From Gelidibacter salicanalis (GTDB lineage Bacteria; Bacteroidota; Bacteroidia; Flavobacteriales; Flavobacteriaceae): a DNA stretch of 64,000 bases. The position numbers were made by a program, and so were the translations under genes. The notes beneath the pieces were generated by a model. The model did no database searches. It was not told where the DNA came from and saw nothing but the letters and a program-made list of their open reading frames with translations. Position 1 is the first letter of the stretch. Every line of letters starts with the position of its first letter. Shown here in pieces: positions 48,442 through 58,122 of this stretch. The stretch is taken from contig NZ_VORX01000004.1 of the NCBI RefSeq assembly GCF_007997285.1, forward strand, positions 1-64,000. The letters run 5' to 3'.

Positions 48442-49305
48442 TTAAGCGCGACCGTTTAAAATATGGCCACAATTGTAACAAAACTTGGCGTTGTCTTTAT
48501 GCCGTTCCGCAGAACAATTGGGACACGCCTCCGTGTTCATATCCACTTGCGGTGGCTGAGGTATATGAGGAAAATGGCCTCTATGTTGCGACGCATATTC
48601 CGCAGATACAATTCCGGTAGGTACAGCGATAATTCCATACCCTAATATCATAATGATAGAGGCGATAAACTGCCCTATCGGCGTTACGGGAGCGATATCC
48701 CCAAACCCAACCGTGGTGAGCGTTACGATGCTCCAATAGACACTTACGGGAATGCTGGTAAATCCGCTTTGATCACCTTCAACAAAATACATGATGGTGC
48801 CAAAAATGACCGATACGATTAAAACCGTGAATAGGAACACCAAAATTTTAGCGCGACTCGCTTTTAGTGCATTGGCCAACATGTTTGAGGCTCCAACATA
48901 CCTAGCCAATTTCAAAATTCTAAACACCCGTAGTAAACGTAGTGCACGTAGCGCAATAAGCACTTGGGTCCCCATAAAGATTAGAGACAGATATTTTGGA
49001 ATGGTGGAAAGTAAATCTATAATCCCGTAAAAACTGAAAATATACTTTAAGGGCTTTTTAACCGAGATGATTCTCAGGATGTATTCTAAGGTAAAAACGA
49101 TGGTCACTACCCATTCTGCAATGTTTAAAAAGTAATGGTACTTAGCATCAAACTCTTTGACACTTTCCAACATCACAAACAGAATACTGGCTATAATCGT
49201 AATGAGGAGAATAACATCAAATAGTTTGCCTGATGGTGTATCTGCTTCATAGATGATTTCATGAAGTCTGAACTTCCAATCCCTCTTATCCTTTTTATCC
49301 CGCAT
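48442..49305 (-). CDS. Voltage-gated potassium channel with C-terminal zinc ribbon
   Basis: A 287-residue six-helix channel. S4 carries spaced positive charges (Arg120, 123, 126, 129, Lys132, Arg135); the pore loop has the selectivity filter TTVGFGD at 197-203. After S6, instead of an RCK or cyclic-nucleotide domain, a Pro-rich linker leads to a zinc ribbon with Cys261, 264, 276 and 279. The sensor role of that ribbon is unknown. It lies between the DUF3857 gene and miaA in one operon. Confidence 0.93.
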   Translation of the reverse strand: MRDKKDKRDWKFRLHEIIYEADTPSGKLFDVILLITIIASILFVMLESVKEFDAKYHYFLNIAEWVVTIVFTLEYILRIISVKKPLKYIFSFYGIIDLLSTIPKYLSLIFMGTQVLIALRALRLLRVFRILKLARYVGASNMLANALKASRAKILVFLFTVLIVSVIFGTIMYFVEGDQSGFTSIPVSVYWSIVTLTTVGFGDIAPVTPIGQFIASIIMILGYGIIAVPTGIVSAEYASQHRGHFPHIPQPPQVDMNTEACPNCSAERHKDNAKFCYNCGHILNGRA

Positions 49306-49330
49306 AAGTTCAAAAATACTAAAAGATTGC

Positions 49331-51289
49331 TTATTTCTTCTTTAATACAACCAATGAATTTTGCTGTACTTCCAATACCTTATCTATATAAACCTTAAAT
49401 ATATCATAGTATTCTGGGTCATATAAGCTTTCCTTTAAATTAAATTTAAAAAACAGCATGAGCTTTTGCTCGTTTACAGCAGCATTAAGAATGAGTTCAC
49501 CACCATTATTAGGAAGTTTAGCCACAAATGCTTTTGGCGCTTCTATAAGTTCATAGGCATCACCAAAATCAATCTGAACACTGTAAAGATAAGACTTCTT
49601 ATAACCAAAATCTATAGGGTAGGTGCGCTGTTGGAGTTGAAAAGGATTTTTCTTAAAAAATGAATAAATGAAAGGATTTAGATACACCATTGTGCTGTTG
49701 GTGTTGCTATTGGTCAGTTCAATCTGATAGGTTTCCTTAAAAGCTTCAGAATTTTTGTCCGATACCAAAACTTCATGGTCCGAAATTGTTATTTCAGACT
49801 GGCGGTCTGCACTATGGTTGATGTAGGCTTGGGGATTGGCAAAATAATCTTTCTTTTTTTGAAGTGCTTCATAACCCAAATGAGTCGCCTTTACAGTGCC
49901 GTTAACGCTATTCTCATCAACTTTCAAATCGACTTGATACTGAATTTGGGTCGCTACATTTGCTTCAATTGGTACCCACGTGCTGCCCTTGTCAAAATCT
50001 AATAAACGACCATACTGATTTAAACATTTAAATGGCAATTCTCCAAAACTTAAATAAGGATCCGTTGCATCCAATACATACGTATGACCATCTATTTGCG
50101 CCTGAACAATTAAATAGTTAAATTCAGAAATGACCGGGAAGAGTTGGGTGGGCAACCCATTTTCTCTGGTCGACATTAATACGGGCTTGACATTAATGCC
50201 TTGTTCTTCTAAAAGGTTGTGGAGTAAAATATTTATTTCAGAGGCGTTTCCAGATTTTTCCTTAACAAGGTTCTTGACCGATACATCTGTAAACACTTTA
50301 AGTTCACCATTCCAGGTATATTGATTCTGGACATAGGAATACACCTCTTTGGCGACGGTTTTTGCATTGCCTTTATCAGATATGATCGCGGCTACCACGT
50401 CTTTCAATGACGTGCTTTTCCCAATCTGTCGGCCTAAATTGGCATCGGATCGGAGTTCGCTATCTGCATCTTTCCATGTTTTAGTGATATTGTCAATACT
50501 TCCGTCAAAACCTCTAAACACCTTAAGTTCGTATTCCAGCCTTGAGAGGTAATTCGTTTTAGCAGTCATATAATCTTCCGCTATGAAAGCAGGAACAGTC
50601 GTCATGACGTAGACGGTGTTTGCACAATCAGCAGATGCGCCATTGAAAGCGTTTAAACAGTTTTTTACAATGACAGATTCTGTTTTATCTAATTTTTGTG
50701 TGCCTACCAATTTAATATGATAATCGTAATTACCTGGAATGCTGGTATTGTATTCACTGTATAACTTTGGAATTTCGTCCTGAAATTCCCAAGGATGGTA
50801 TTTGTAGATAAAAGGCGTCTCTATAACATAACTGTAGGTAATTACAGACCCTATCTTAATATTGGGTAAGGTAAACTTTATAAGGGTGTACTGATCATTA
50901 TAGGGTTCTTCAAAAATAGCATTTTGTTTAAGTTCAGATGTTGTGATGGCCCCATTTTCTAAATTATAGGTGGTGGCGAAAATTTTAGATACTTTTTCCT
51001 TACCCTTATTATTGTTGAACAGATAAATGGTTTCCGTAGCCCAATGAAAGCCTTCTCTATTTAAAATCTTTATTTTTTTCTTGATCTCCGTTTTAAGCGT
51101 ATAGGTATCCTTATCTATATAACTATTTCCGTATTCATAGATTACCAAGGCCGCCGCAGTGGAATCATTGGCGTAAGAATTAGTAGTGATGTCGTTTCTG
51201 CTTACAGCATAAGTCTCTGCATTAAATGAGGATTGGCCGAAGGTAAGTGTAGTAAGTAGGAGAAGTAGGATAAGGTAGCGGTGATTCAT
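49331..51289 (-). CDS. DUF3857 protein with degenerate transglutaminase domain
   Basis: A 652-residue secreted protein: signal peptide (1-19, ending TFGQS), DUF3857 (about 50-230), and a transglutaminase-like domain (about 290-420). In the latter the expected catalytic Cys-His-Asp appear as Ser350, Asn391 and Asp407, so it is probably not an active enzyme. A C-terminal beta region follows. Its ATG overlaps the exonuclease stop codon (ATGA). Function unknown. Confidence 0.87.
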   Translation of the reverse strand: MNHRYLILLLLLTTLTFGQSSFNAETYAVSRNDITTNSYANDSTAAALVIYEYGNSYIDKDTYTLKTEIKKKIKILNREGFHWATETIYLFNNNKGKEKVSKIFATTYNLENGAITTSELKQNAIFEEPYNDQYTLIKFTLPNIKIGSVITYSYVIETPFIYKYHPWEFQDEIPKLYSEYNTSIPGNYDYHIKLVGTQKLDKTESVIVKNCLNAFNGASADCANTVYVMTTVPAFIAEDYMTAKTNYLSRLEYELKVFRGFDGSIDNITKTWKDADSELRSDANLGRQIGKSTSLKDVVAAIISDKGNAKTVAKEVYSYVQNQYTWNGELKVFTDVSVKNLVKEKSGNASEINILLHNLLEEQGINVKPVLMSTRENGLPTQLFPVISEFNYLIVQAQIDGHTYVLDATDPYLSFGELPFKCLNQYGRLLDFDKGSTWVPIEANVATQIQYQVDLKVDENSVNGTVKATHLGYEALQKKKDYFANPQAYINHSADRQSEITISDHEVLVSDKNSEAFKETYQIELTNSNTNSTMVYLNPFIYSFFKKNPFQLQQRTYPIDFGYKKSYLYSVQIDFGDAYELIEAPKAFVAKLPNNGGELILNAAVNEQKLMLFFKFNLKESLYDPEYYDIFKVYIDKVLEVQQNSLVVLKKK

Positions 51290-52653
51290 AAAGTAAGTTC
51301 CATACGTTTAATATGTTTATTTTTTCTTAGGTAACTCTGAATAATATGTAAGGTGTCTCTCGTGTGATCCATAGGTGTAATAATGGATTCCAATACTTTT
51401 TTGTTGGTAATTTGATAGTTGAGATTAAAGTAACCAAGTCCTTGAAATACACCATTTTCTATAAGAAGCACACTGTGTTCATCTAAAGATCTGCCTTTAT
51501 CAATTAATATAAAATCCTGTTGATCAAAACTATTGTTTATAATAATGTTTTGCACTCTACCATTATAATCTGCTGAAGGCTCTTCTTGAAAACAAGCGCC
51601 CTCGCACTCCTTAACGGCGTATTTGTAACACGCTTTCTTTGTAGTGTCCAGTCCAACTAATTTAGGGCAGAGATTGAATTTATCAATGACGTTGAGTAAA
51701 AACTGCTTGCCACTTTGGTAATTTGAAAAGGTCGTAATTGCTTTTTTTCGACCATCGGCCGCATCAACCTTTAAATTTATATACCCATTTTCATCCATAA
51801 AACTATATAAAGCATGGGTAAATAGATTTCTTCTCATGGAACGGTTAAAAGACGGTTTATTTCTTTTAATTTCTGCACTTTCTTTGAGCAAGGCTACTAA
51901 TTCGCTTCCGGTGGCCTCATGAGTTACGGCAGCAATTTGGCTTTGCATCTTTTTTGATTTCGGAGTAGTACTCGTAAAATGCTGGTTGACTCTATTTTTG
52001 ATGTTTTTACTTTTACCAATAAAGATGATTTTACCGTAACTATCGTGAAGATAATAAACGCCGGTAATGGAGGGCAAATCGTCGATAATATGCTTATGAT
52101 TGGAAGAAAGCTTATATTTTGGTTCTGCTTTAACCGCATCTTGGATGATTTGTTTATCCAGATCCTTAGCTAATAGTATTTTAAATAATTTTACGGTAGC
52201 CAAGGCATCTCCAGAGGCACGGTGTCTATCACTGACCGGAATGCCTAAAGCTCGGGTAAGTTTGCCCAGGCTATAGGAATCCTGTTCGGGCATCAGTTGT
52301 TTAGACAACTCAACCGTGCAGAGTGTTTTGCGTTCAAATTCAAAGCCCAATCGGCTAAATTCTGTGCGCAAAATCCGATAATCAAATTCAGAATTATGCG
52401 CTACGATGATGCAGTCTTCCGTAATTTCTACAATCCGCTTGGCCACCTCATAAAATTTGGGTGCCGTGCGCAGCATATTACTGTTGATGCCTGTAAGGTT
52501 AACTACAAAAGGTTGTATTTCCCGTTCCGGATTGACCAAGCTGATAAATTGATCGACTACCGTGTGCCCATCAAATTTGTAAATAGCGATTTCAGTGATG
52601 CCTTCTTCATTGAATTTTCCGCCAGTGGTTTCTATGTCTAATATTGCGTAAAT
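51286..52653 (-). CDS. DEDD exonuclease/GIY-YIG nuclease with no canonical start codon
   Basis: A protein of about 455 residues joining a DnaQ-like 3'-5' exonuclease (about 1-165) to a GIY-YIG nuclease domain (about 195-275, GVYYLHDSYGKIIFIGKS), a Cho/UvrC-like arrangement. Exo motifs: DIETTG (I), AHNSEFDYR (II), HRASGDALA (III). The reading frame is open from a TAA at 52678-52680, but no ATG, GTG or TTG lies ahead of motif I; the only plausible codon is ATT at 52651-52653 (ATT TAC GCA ATA TTA GAC). A TTG at 52539 would cut away motif I, so I extend to 52653. Coupled to the DUF3857 gene. Confidence 0.8.
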   Translation of the reverse strand: MYAILDIETTGGKFNEEGITEIAIYKFDGHTVVDQFISLVNPEREIQPFVVNLTGINSNMLRTAPKFYEVAKRIVEITEDCIIVAHNSEFDYRILRTEFSRLGFEFERKTLCTVELSKQLMPEQDSYSLGKLTRALGIPVSDRHRASGDALATVKLFKILLAKDLDKQIIQDAVKAEPKYKLSSNHKHIIDDLPSITGVYYLHDSYGKIIFIGKSKNIKNRVNQHFTSTTPKSKKMQSQIAAVTHEATGSELVALLKESAEIKRNKPSFNRSMRRNLFTHALYSFMDENGYINLKVDAADGRKKAITTFSNYQSGKQFLLNVIDKFNLCPKLVGLDTTKKACYKYAVKECEGACFQEEPSADYNGRVQNIIINNSFDQQDFILIDKGRSLDEHSVLLIENGVFQGLGYFNLNYQITNKKVLESIITPMDHTRDTLHIIQSYLRKNKHIKRMELTL

Positions 52654-52782
52654 GAGCTTGTATTTTAAAGAACCTTCTTATGAACTTTTATAAAAATAAG
52701 AGAAAGTGTGAAGATTTAATTAACGATTATAATTCTTTCAGCGTCCTTGATGGACATCTATTATTGGTGATGCATGCTACAA

Positions 52783-53451
52783 TTATCCGTAGTTGCGTTC
52801 GCCAAAAATACTGCTTCCCACCCTAATCATGGTGCTGCCGCAGTCTATTGCCGTGTGATAGTCGCCACTCATGCCCATACTTATAATTTCCAGTTTAGAA
52901 CCTTCCAATTCTAATTTGTTAAGGTCATCAAAAATGGTTTTAAGTCGCTTGAATTCCTGTTCAATTTGGGCAGTATCTTCCGTAAATGTTGCCATTCCCA
53001 TCACCCCAGCAATGGCCACATTGTTTAGGGCTGCAAATGCTTCGGAGCGTAGAATGTCTTGTGCCTCTTGAAATGTCATTCCGAATTTGGAATCCTCATC
53101 AGCAATTTTTATCTGTAACAAACAATTGATGGTTCGGTCATGTTTTTTTGCTTGTTTATCAATCTCCTTCAAAAGTTTAAAATTATCAATACTATGAATG
53201 AGGCTTACAAATTCCGCCATGTATTTCACCTTGTTGCGCTGCACATGCCCAATCATATGCCATTGGATATCTTTTGGCATTTCGGCTTCTTTGTCTACCA
53301 TTTCCTGGATTTTATTTTCTCCAAAAATGCGTTGCCCAGCATTGTAGGCTTCCATGATTTTACTAACCGATTTCGTTTTTGAAACCGCCACTAAAGTCAC
53401 CTGTTCAGGTACTGATGCTTTGATATGTTGAAGGTTCTCTGCTATGCTCAT
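52783..53451 (-). CDS. YggS family PLP homeostasis protein
   Basis: A 222-residue single-domain PLP-binding TIM-barrel protein. The cofactor lysine is Lys25 (VAVSKTK), with GENKIQE, WHMIGHVQRNK and MGMSGDYHTAI typical of YggS. It regulates free pyridoxal phosphate and has no known catalytic reaction. I chose the ATG at 53451 (MSIAENLQ); a longer frame adds 17 residues unlike the family. Last gene of an operon after DUF1015. Confidence 0.95.
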   Translation of the reverse strand: MSIAENLQHIKASVPEQVTLVAVSKTKSVSKIMEAYNAGQRIFGENKIQEMVDKEAEMPKDIQWHMIGHVQRNKVKYMAEFVSLIHSIDNFKLLKEIDKQAKKHDRTINCLLQIKIADEDSKFGMTFQEAQDILRSEAFAALNNVAIAGVMGMATFTEDTAQIEQEFKRLKTIFDDLNKLELEGSKLEIISMGMSGDYHTAIDCGSTMIRVGSSIFGERNYG

Positions 53452-53511
53452 ACTTATAGATTGTAATTTGAATGTCGTGGATTTTACCACTAAAACAAAC
53501 AAGTGTTTATT

Positions 53512-54750
53512 TTAAAATTCGTAAATGGTGACCCCACATCTCAATTTTGGTTCAATAAAAGTACTCTTAGGCGGCATTTTAAAACCGTCGTCGGCTATGG
53601 TTTTCATTTCTTCAATAGAAACGGGAACCATGCCAAAGCCCACTCTGTAATTCCCATTATCAATAGCGCTTTTCATTGAAACGATGTCTTTCTTGCCGTT
53701 GATATAGCCAATTCTACTTTCATTTCTTAAATCCTGTATTCCTAAAATAGGACCTAGAATAGTTTTAAAAAGAATTTGTGCATCCAAGCCGTCTAACGAG
53801 TTTTCAATGGGATAACTCGCTTTTCGCAGGTATATAGAATAGAAATCGCCGTCTAAATACATGCTAAAATGATGCTTTTTATTGGGATGATAGGGGACTT
53901 GGCCGCGGTTTTCAATACGATACATCATGTCCAAATGAATCAGGAATTCTTCCTTGGTCAAACCGTTTAAATCTGTGATGACGCGATTAAATTCATGGAT
54001 TCTTAAATCTGATTCCGGAATGAGGTAACTCATAAAAAAGTTATAGGGTTCCTGACCGGTATGTGTAGGATTAGTCTCTTTCAAATCTTTATAAAGTAAA
54101 TAGGAAGAGGAGGATCTGTGGTGGCCATCAGCAATATAGACCGTTTCCATCTGTTGAAATTCTTGAGAAATCTTTTTAATTTGATCGGCATCATCTACCT
54201 TCCATAACAAATGCGTGTCTCTGTAGGTCGTGGTAAATTCGTACTCTGAACGTGCTTTTTGCACTTCCTTGATAATCTCAGCAATTACAGCATTATCAGG
54301 ATAGGTCAGGAGTACAGGTTCCGCGTTAAAGCCCACTGTTTTTAGATAGTCCTTAAAAATAACCTCACGAAATTCGATGGTGTCTTCATGCTTTTTGATG
54401 ACGTCATTCTCGTAATCTTCAGCACTGGTAGCGGCAACAATACCGTTAAAAACTTGTTGATCTCTATCTTTAATTTGATAGATGTAGTAACACGGCTGCT
54501 GATCTTGAACAAAAATGGCATCTTCCTTAAACTCCAAATACCGGTTTCTAACTAAATTATACCGTGCTTCGCCAGAAATTTGCTTGTCAAATTTATAGCC
54601 AGGGTTAACAATGTGTAAAAACGAAAATGGATTATCCCTTAGTCGCGATTCCCGCTGCTCCAATGTGTAACTTTGATAGGAACGCGCGGCCACAAGACTT
54701 ACTTTGTCTCGTGTGGGTCTAACTGCTTTAAAAGGAATAATATGCGCCAT
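53512..54750 (-). CDS. DUF1015 family protein
   Basis: A 412-residue cytoplasmic protein. It begins IIPFKAVRPTRDKVSLVAA, which is characteristic of DUF1015, and has IADGHHRSSSSY with two adjacent histidines, the most conserved block. Biochemical function is not established. Fifteen bases after the hydroxybutyryl-CoA dehydrogenase gene and 60 before YggS, probably one operon. Confidence 0.93.
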   Translation of the reverse strand: MAHIIPFKAVRPTRDKVSLVAARSYQSYTLEQRESRLRDNPFSFLHIVNPGYKFDKQISGEARYNLVRNRYLEFKEDAIFVQDQQPCYYIYQIKDRDQQVFNGIVAATSAEDYENDVIKKHEDTIEFREVIFKDYLKTVGFNAEPVLLTYPDNAVIAEIIKEVQKARSEYEFTTTYRDTHLLWKVDDADQIKKISQEFQQMETVYIADGHHRSSSSYLLYKDLKETNPTHTGQEPYNFFMSYLIPESDLRIHEFNRVITDLNGLTKEEFLIHLDMMYRIENRGQVPYHPNKKHHFSMYLDGDFYSIYLRKASYPIENSLDGLDAQILFKTILGPILGIQDLRNESRIGYINGKKDIVSMKSAIDNGNYRVGFGMVPVSIEEMKTIADDGFKMPPKSTFIEPKLRCGVTIYEF

Positions 54751-54765
54751 TATAAACTATTCAGA

Positions 54766-55653
54766 CTATAAAAATTGTTGCGATACGTTTTCTGCTTTTC
54801 TACTTTGCGAGTAGTCATAAAAACCTTCGCCAGATTTTACGCCGAGTTTTCCAGCGCGCACCATATTGACCAATAGTGGGCAAGGGGCGAATTTAGGATT
54901 TTTAAAGCCGTCATACATGACATTTAAAATTGAAAGACAAACATCTAAACCAATAAAATCCGCTAGTTGCAAAGGTCCCATTGGGTGTGCCATGCCTAAC
55001 TTCATCACCGTATCAATTTCAGTAACGCCAGCCACACCATTGTAGAGTGTTTCAATAGACTCATTCAGCATTGGCATTAAGATTCTATTGGCCACAAAAC
55101 CAGGATAGTCATTCACTTCTACAGGATCTTTCCCTAAAGTTTTGGAAAGGTCCATAATGGTCTTGGTGACTTCATCACTCGTGTTATAACCGCGAATAAT
55201 TTCTACCAATTTCATAATAGGCACAGGATTCATAAAGTGCATCCCAATAACTTGTTTAGGCCTAGCCGTAACGGCTGCAATTTGGGTAATTGAAATGGAA
55301 GAGGTATTCGTTGCCAAGATCGTGTCTTTAGCACATTGCTCATCCAATTGTTTAAAGATCTTAAGTTTTAGCTCGCTATTTTCTGTAGCTGCTTCTACTA
55401 CTAAACTTGCATTTTTCACGCCTTCGGCAATATCTGTAAACGTGGTGATGTTATTTAAAGTTTCATTTTTTTGAGCTTCATCAATCTTTTCTTTGGCAAC
55501 CATACGATCTAAATTTTTCGTGATGGTATCCATTCCTTTTTGAAGTGAAGCTTCGCTAATATCAATGAGTTGCACTTTAAATCCGCTTTGTGCAAAGGTA
55601 TGTGCAATGCCATTACCCATGGTTCCGGCGCCAATTACTGCTATATTTTTCAT
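54766..55653 (-). CDS. 3-hydroxybutyryl-CoA dehydrogenase
   Basis: A 295-residue NAD-dependent dehydrogenase that oxidises 3-hydroxyacyl-CoA. Rossmann motif IGAGTMGNGIAH at 6-17, then ATNTSSISIT, MHFMNPVP and the C-terminal domain beginning GFVANRIL with HPMGPLQLADFIGLD. Single-domain short form (Hbd/PaaH type), as in fatty-acid or butyrate pathways rather than the FadB fusion. Followed by DUF1015. Confidence 0.95.
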   Translation of the reverse strand: MKNIAVIGAGTMGNGIAHTFAQSGFKVQLIDISEASLQKGMDTITKNLDRMVAKEKIDEAQKNETLNNITTFTDIAEGVKNASLVVEAATENSELKLKIFKQLDEQCAKDTILATNTSSISITQIAAVTARPKQVIGMHFMNPVPIMKLVEIIRGYNTSDEVTKTIMDLSKTLGKDPVEVNDYPGFVANRILMPMLNESIETLYNGVAGVTEIDTVMKLGMAHPMGPLQLADFIGLDVCLSILNVMYDGFKNPKFAPCPLLVNMVRAGKLGVKSGEGFYDYSQSRKAENVSQQFL

Positions 55654-55735
55654 TAAATTTTTATTTTGATGCCCTATAAAAGAGGGTGGAATGTACTAGT
55701 TTAATATAAAATTGATTAGGTGTGTCTTTCAGAAT

Positions 55736-56695
55736 TTAAAACTGTTCAATGATCATCGTGGCTACACGTAGCGCCTCGGTGCCGTCATTAAGGGTTACAA
55801 TTGGTGTTGTGTTGTTATTGATGGCATCTGCAAAAGTCTCTAATTCATCCAAAATGGCATTATTATCAGAAACTTCAGGGTTATCAAAATAGATTTGCTT
55901 TTTTACGCCTTCAGCATTTTGAAGGATCATATCAAAATCACCCGGACTTTCCGGAGCATCTTTCATTTTGACCACTTCACATTTCTTCTCCAAAAAGTCT
56001 ACTGAAATGTACGCATCCTTTTGAAAAAATCGTGTTTTACGCATGTTTTTTAAGGAGATACGACTCGCCGTCAGATTAGCCACACAGCCATTTTCAAATT
56101 CGATGCGAGCGTTGGCAATATCTGGGGTATCGCTGATAACGGATACGCCACTGGCGGAAATTGTCTTGACTTTTGATTGAACCACACTTAAGATGATATC
56201 AATATCATGAATCATAAGATCGAGAACTACTGGGACATCAGTTCCGCGTGGATTGAATTCTGCCAATCTATGGGTTTCGATAAACATCGGATTGTCAATT
56301 TGATGCTTTACCGCTTTAAATGCAGGATTGAAACGTTCAACATGACCAACTTGACCTTTTACATGGTTTTCGGCAACCATCGATCTGATGATTTCTGCCT
56401 CTTCAACAGTATTGGTGATTGGTTTTTCAATAAAAATGTGCTTGCCTTTAGAAATGGCCAATTTAGCACACTCAAAATGGGATAAGGTTGGGGTAACGAT
56501 GTCTACAACATCTACAGCGTCAATGAGACCTTCAATGGTATTAAAATATTTATAGCCCAATTCAGCCTCAATTTTTTTGCCGTTGGTCTCATCGGCATCA
56601 TAAAAACCCACCAAATTATATTTTTTTGACTGATGTAGTAGGCGTAAGTGAATTTTTCCAAGATGACCAGCACCAAGAACTCCTGCTTTTAACAT
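55736..56695 (-). CDS. Gfo/Idh/MocA family oxidoreductase
   Basis: A 319-residue NAD(P)-dependent sugar or sugar-acid dehydrogenase. Rossmann motif GVLGAGHLGKIH (about 5-16), then the EKPI block (HIFIEKPITNT). Substrate unknown. An 82-base gap separates it from the downstream dehydrogenase gene; a shared promoter is possible. Confidence 0.93.
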   Translation of the reverse strand: MLKAGVLGAGHLGKIHLRLLHQSKKYNLVGFYDADETNGKKIEAELGYKYFNTIEGLIDAVDVVDIVTPTLSHFECAKLAISKGKHIFIEKPITNTVEEAEIIRSMVAENHVKGQVGHVERFNPAFKAVKHQIDNPMFIETHRLAEFNPRGTDVPVVLDLMIHDIDIILSVVQSKVKTISASGVSVISDTPDIANARIEFENGCVANLTASRISLKNMRKTRFFQKDAYISVDFLEKKCEVVKMKDAPESPGDFDMILQNAEGVKKQIYFDNPEVSDNNAILDELETFADAINNNTTPIVTLNDGTEALRVATMIIEQF

Positions 56696-56859
56696 AGATT
56701 ATACGTTTTATACAAAAATAGCCTTTTTTTAAGGCAGAAAAAAGAAATAATATACGGAAGTCATTCGCAAGAAATGGAATCTTTGAGCGCCAAACATCTC
56801 CTGAAATTCCTTGTTACTTCCTTTTGTTTGGGTTAATTTAGCCCGCAAACACTACCGCT

Positions 56860-57501
56860 TTGAAAGATACGTTTAAACATAAAGGCTTGCGTCAGCAACT
56901 TGTTGGCATTGTAAAGGATAAAGGAATTACTGATGAAAAAGTACTTAAGGCCATTGGTAAAATTCCGAGACATCTCTTTATGGATTCGAGCTTTTTAGAT
57001 CATGCGTATCAAGATAAAGCGTTTCCTATTGCTGCTGATCAAACCATTTCCCAACCCTATACTGTGGCATTTCAAACCGAACTCATGCAGGTTAAACCTG
57101 GAGACAACGTGCTTGAAATTGGTACCGGAAGTGGATACCAAACCGCAGTATTGTGTGAGTTGGGAGCGAAAGTGTTCAGTATTGAGCGCCAATTGGAACT
57201 GTTTAAAATTACCAGTAAATTTCTTCCCAAACTTGGCTACCGCCCTAAGAAACTGATTTTTGGAGATGGCTATAAAGGTTTAGTAACGGAAGCGCCTTAT
57301 GACAGCATTATTGTAACGGCCGGTGCCCCTTTTGTGCCGAAACCTCTGATGAGCCAACTGAAAGTTGGTGGCCGGTTGGTCATTCCGGTTGGCGATAAGG
57401 TGCAAACAATGACGTTATTTATCAGGAAAGGCCCTAAAGATTTTGAAAAACATGAATTTGGAGAATTCCGATTTGTGCCACTTTTAGAGGATAAAAATTA
57501 A
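56860..57501 (+). CDS. pcm: Protein-L-isoaspartate O-methyltransferase
   Basis: A 213-residue repair enzyme that methylates isoaspartyl residues using SAM. Motif I LEIGTGSGYQTAVL at about 86-99, with ISQPYTVAFQTELM before it, and VGGRLVIPVGD near the end. It starts with TTG (56860); homologs begin MKDTFKHKGLRQQL, which matches. Just downstream is the palindromic array. Confidence 0.95.
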   Translation: MKDTFKHKGLRQQLVGIVKDKGITDEKVLKAIGKIPRHLFMDSSFLDHAYQDKAFPIAADQTISQPYTVAFQTELMQVKPGDNVLEIGTGSGYQTAVLCELGAKVFSIERQLELFKITSKFLPKLGYRPKKLIFGDGYKGLVTEAPYDSIIVTAGAPFVPKPLMSQLKVGGRLVIPVGDKVQTMTLFIRKGPKDFEKHEFGEFRFVPLLEDKN

Positions 57502-57510
57502 TCACGCCTT

Positions 57511-57650
57511 TGTCAGTTCGAGTGTTTTGATCAGCGTCTGAAAGAACGCTGGTCAAAATGTATCGAGAACGGTTGTTAGATTTTGGCTGTTATACGCTTC
57601 TCGATACTTTTTTCAATCACTGCCGTGCTTGAAAAACACTCGAAGTGACA
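57511..57650. repeat. Palindromic element copy 1
   Basis: First copy. Its hairpin has GATCAGCGT against ACGCTGGTC (a T-G wobble), unlike the later copies, so it seems older or diverged. Confidence 0.9.
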
Positions 57651-57662
57651 GCGAGATCATTT

Positions 57663-57802
57663 TGTCAGTTCGAGTGTTTTGAGCAGCGTCTGAAAGAACG
57701 CTGGTCAAAATGTATCGAGAACCGTTTTTAATTCTTTTTATAAATAAGCTTCTCGATAATTTTTTCAACCACTACCATATTTGAAAAACACTCGAAGTGA
57801 CA
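57663..57802. repeat. Palindromic element copy 2
   Basis: Second copy. The loop of the TATCGAGAA hairpin is replaced by unrelated AT-rich bases, while both arms of the stems are intact. Confidence 0.9.
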
Positions 57803-57814
57803 GCGAGATCATTT

Positions 57815-57954
57815 TGTCAGTTCGAGTGTTTTGAGCAGCGCCTGAAAGAGCGCTGCTCAAAATGTATCGAGAACCGTGGTTCGATTTTGGCTGTTATACG
57901 CTTCTCGATACTTTTTTCAATCACTGCCGTGCTTGAAAAACACTCGAAGTGACA
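57815..57954. repeat. Palindromic element copy 3
   Basis: Third copy. First hairpin has GCGCCTGAAAGAGCGC: a C-G pair replaces the T-A pair of other copies next to the CTGAAAGA loop, keeping the stem paired. Confidence 0.9.
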
Positions 57955-57968
57955 GCGCGAGATTGTAT

Positions 57969-58108
57969 TGTCAGTTCGAGTGTTTTGAGCAGCGTCTGAA
58001 AGAACGCTGCTCAAAATGTATCGAGAACCGTGGTTCAATTTTGGCTGTTATACGCTTCTCGATACTTTTTTCAATCACTGCCGTGCTTGAAAAACACTCG
58101 AAGTGACA
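57969..58108. repeat. Palindromic element copy 4
   Basis: Fourth copy. The loop has GGTTCAATT where others have GGTTCGATT. First hairpin of the T-A type. Confidence 0.9.
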
Positions 58109-58122
58109 GCGCGAGATTGTAT

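Noticed and set aside
57880-57900. tRNA-like T-arm in the repeat units (GGTTCGAT)
   Set aside because: No acceptor, D or anticodon stem can be formed around it; the resemblance is to a seven-base motif only.
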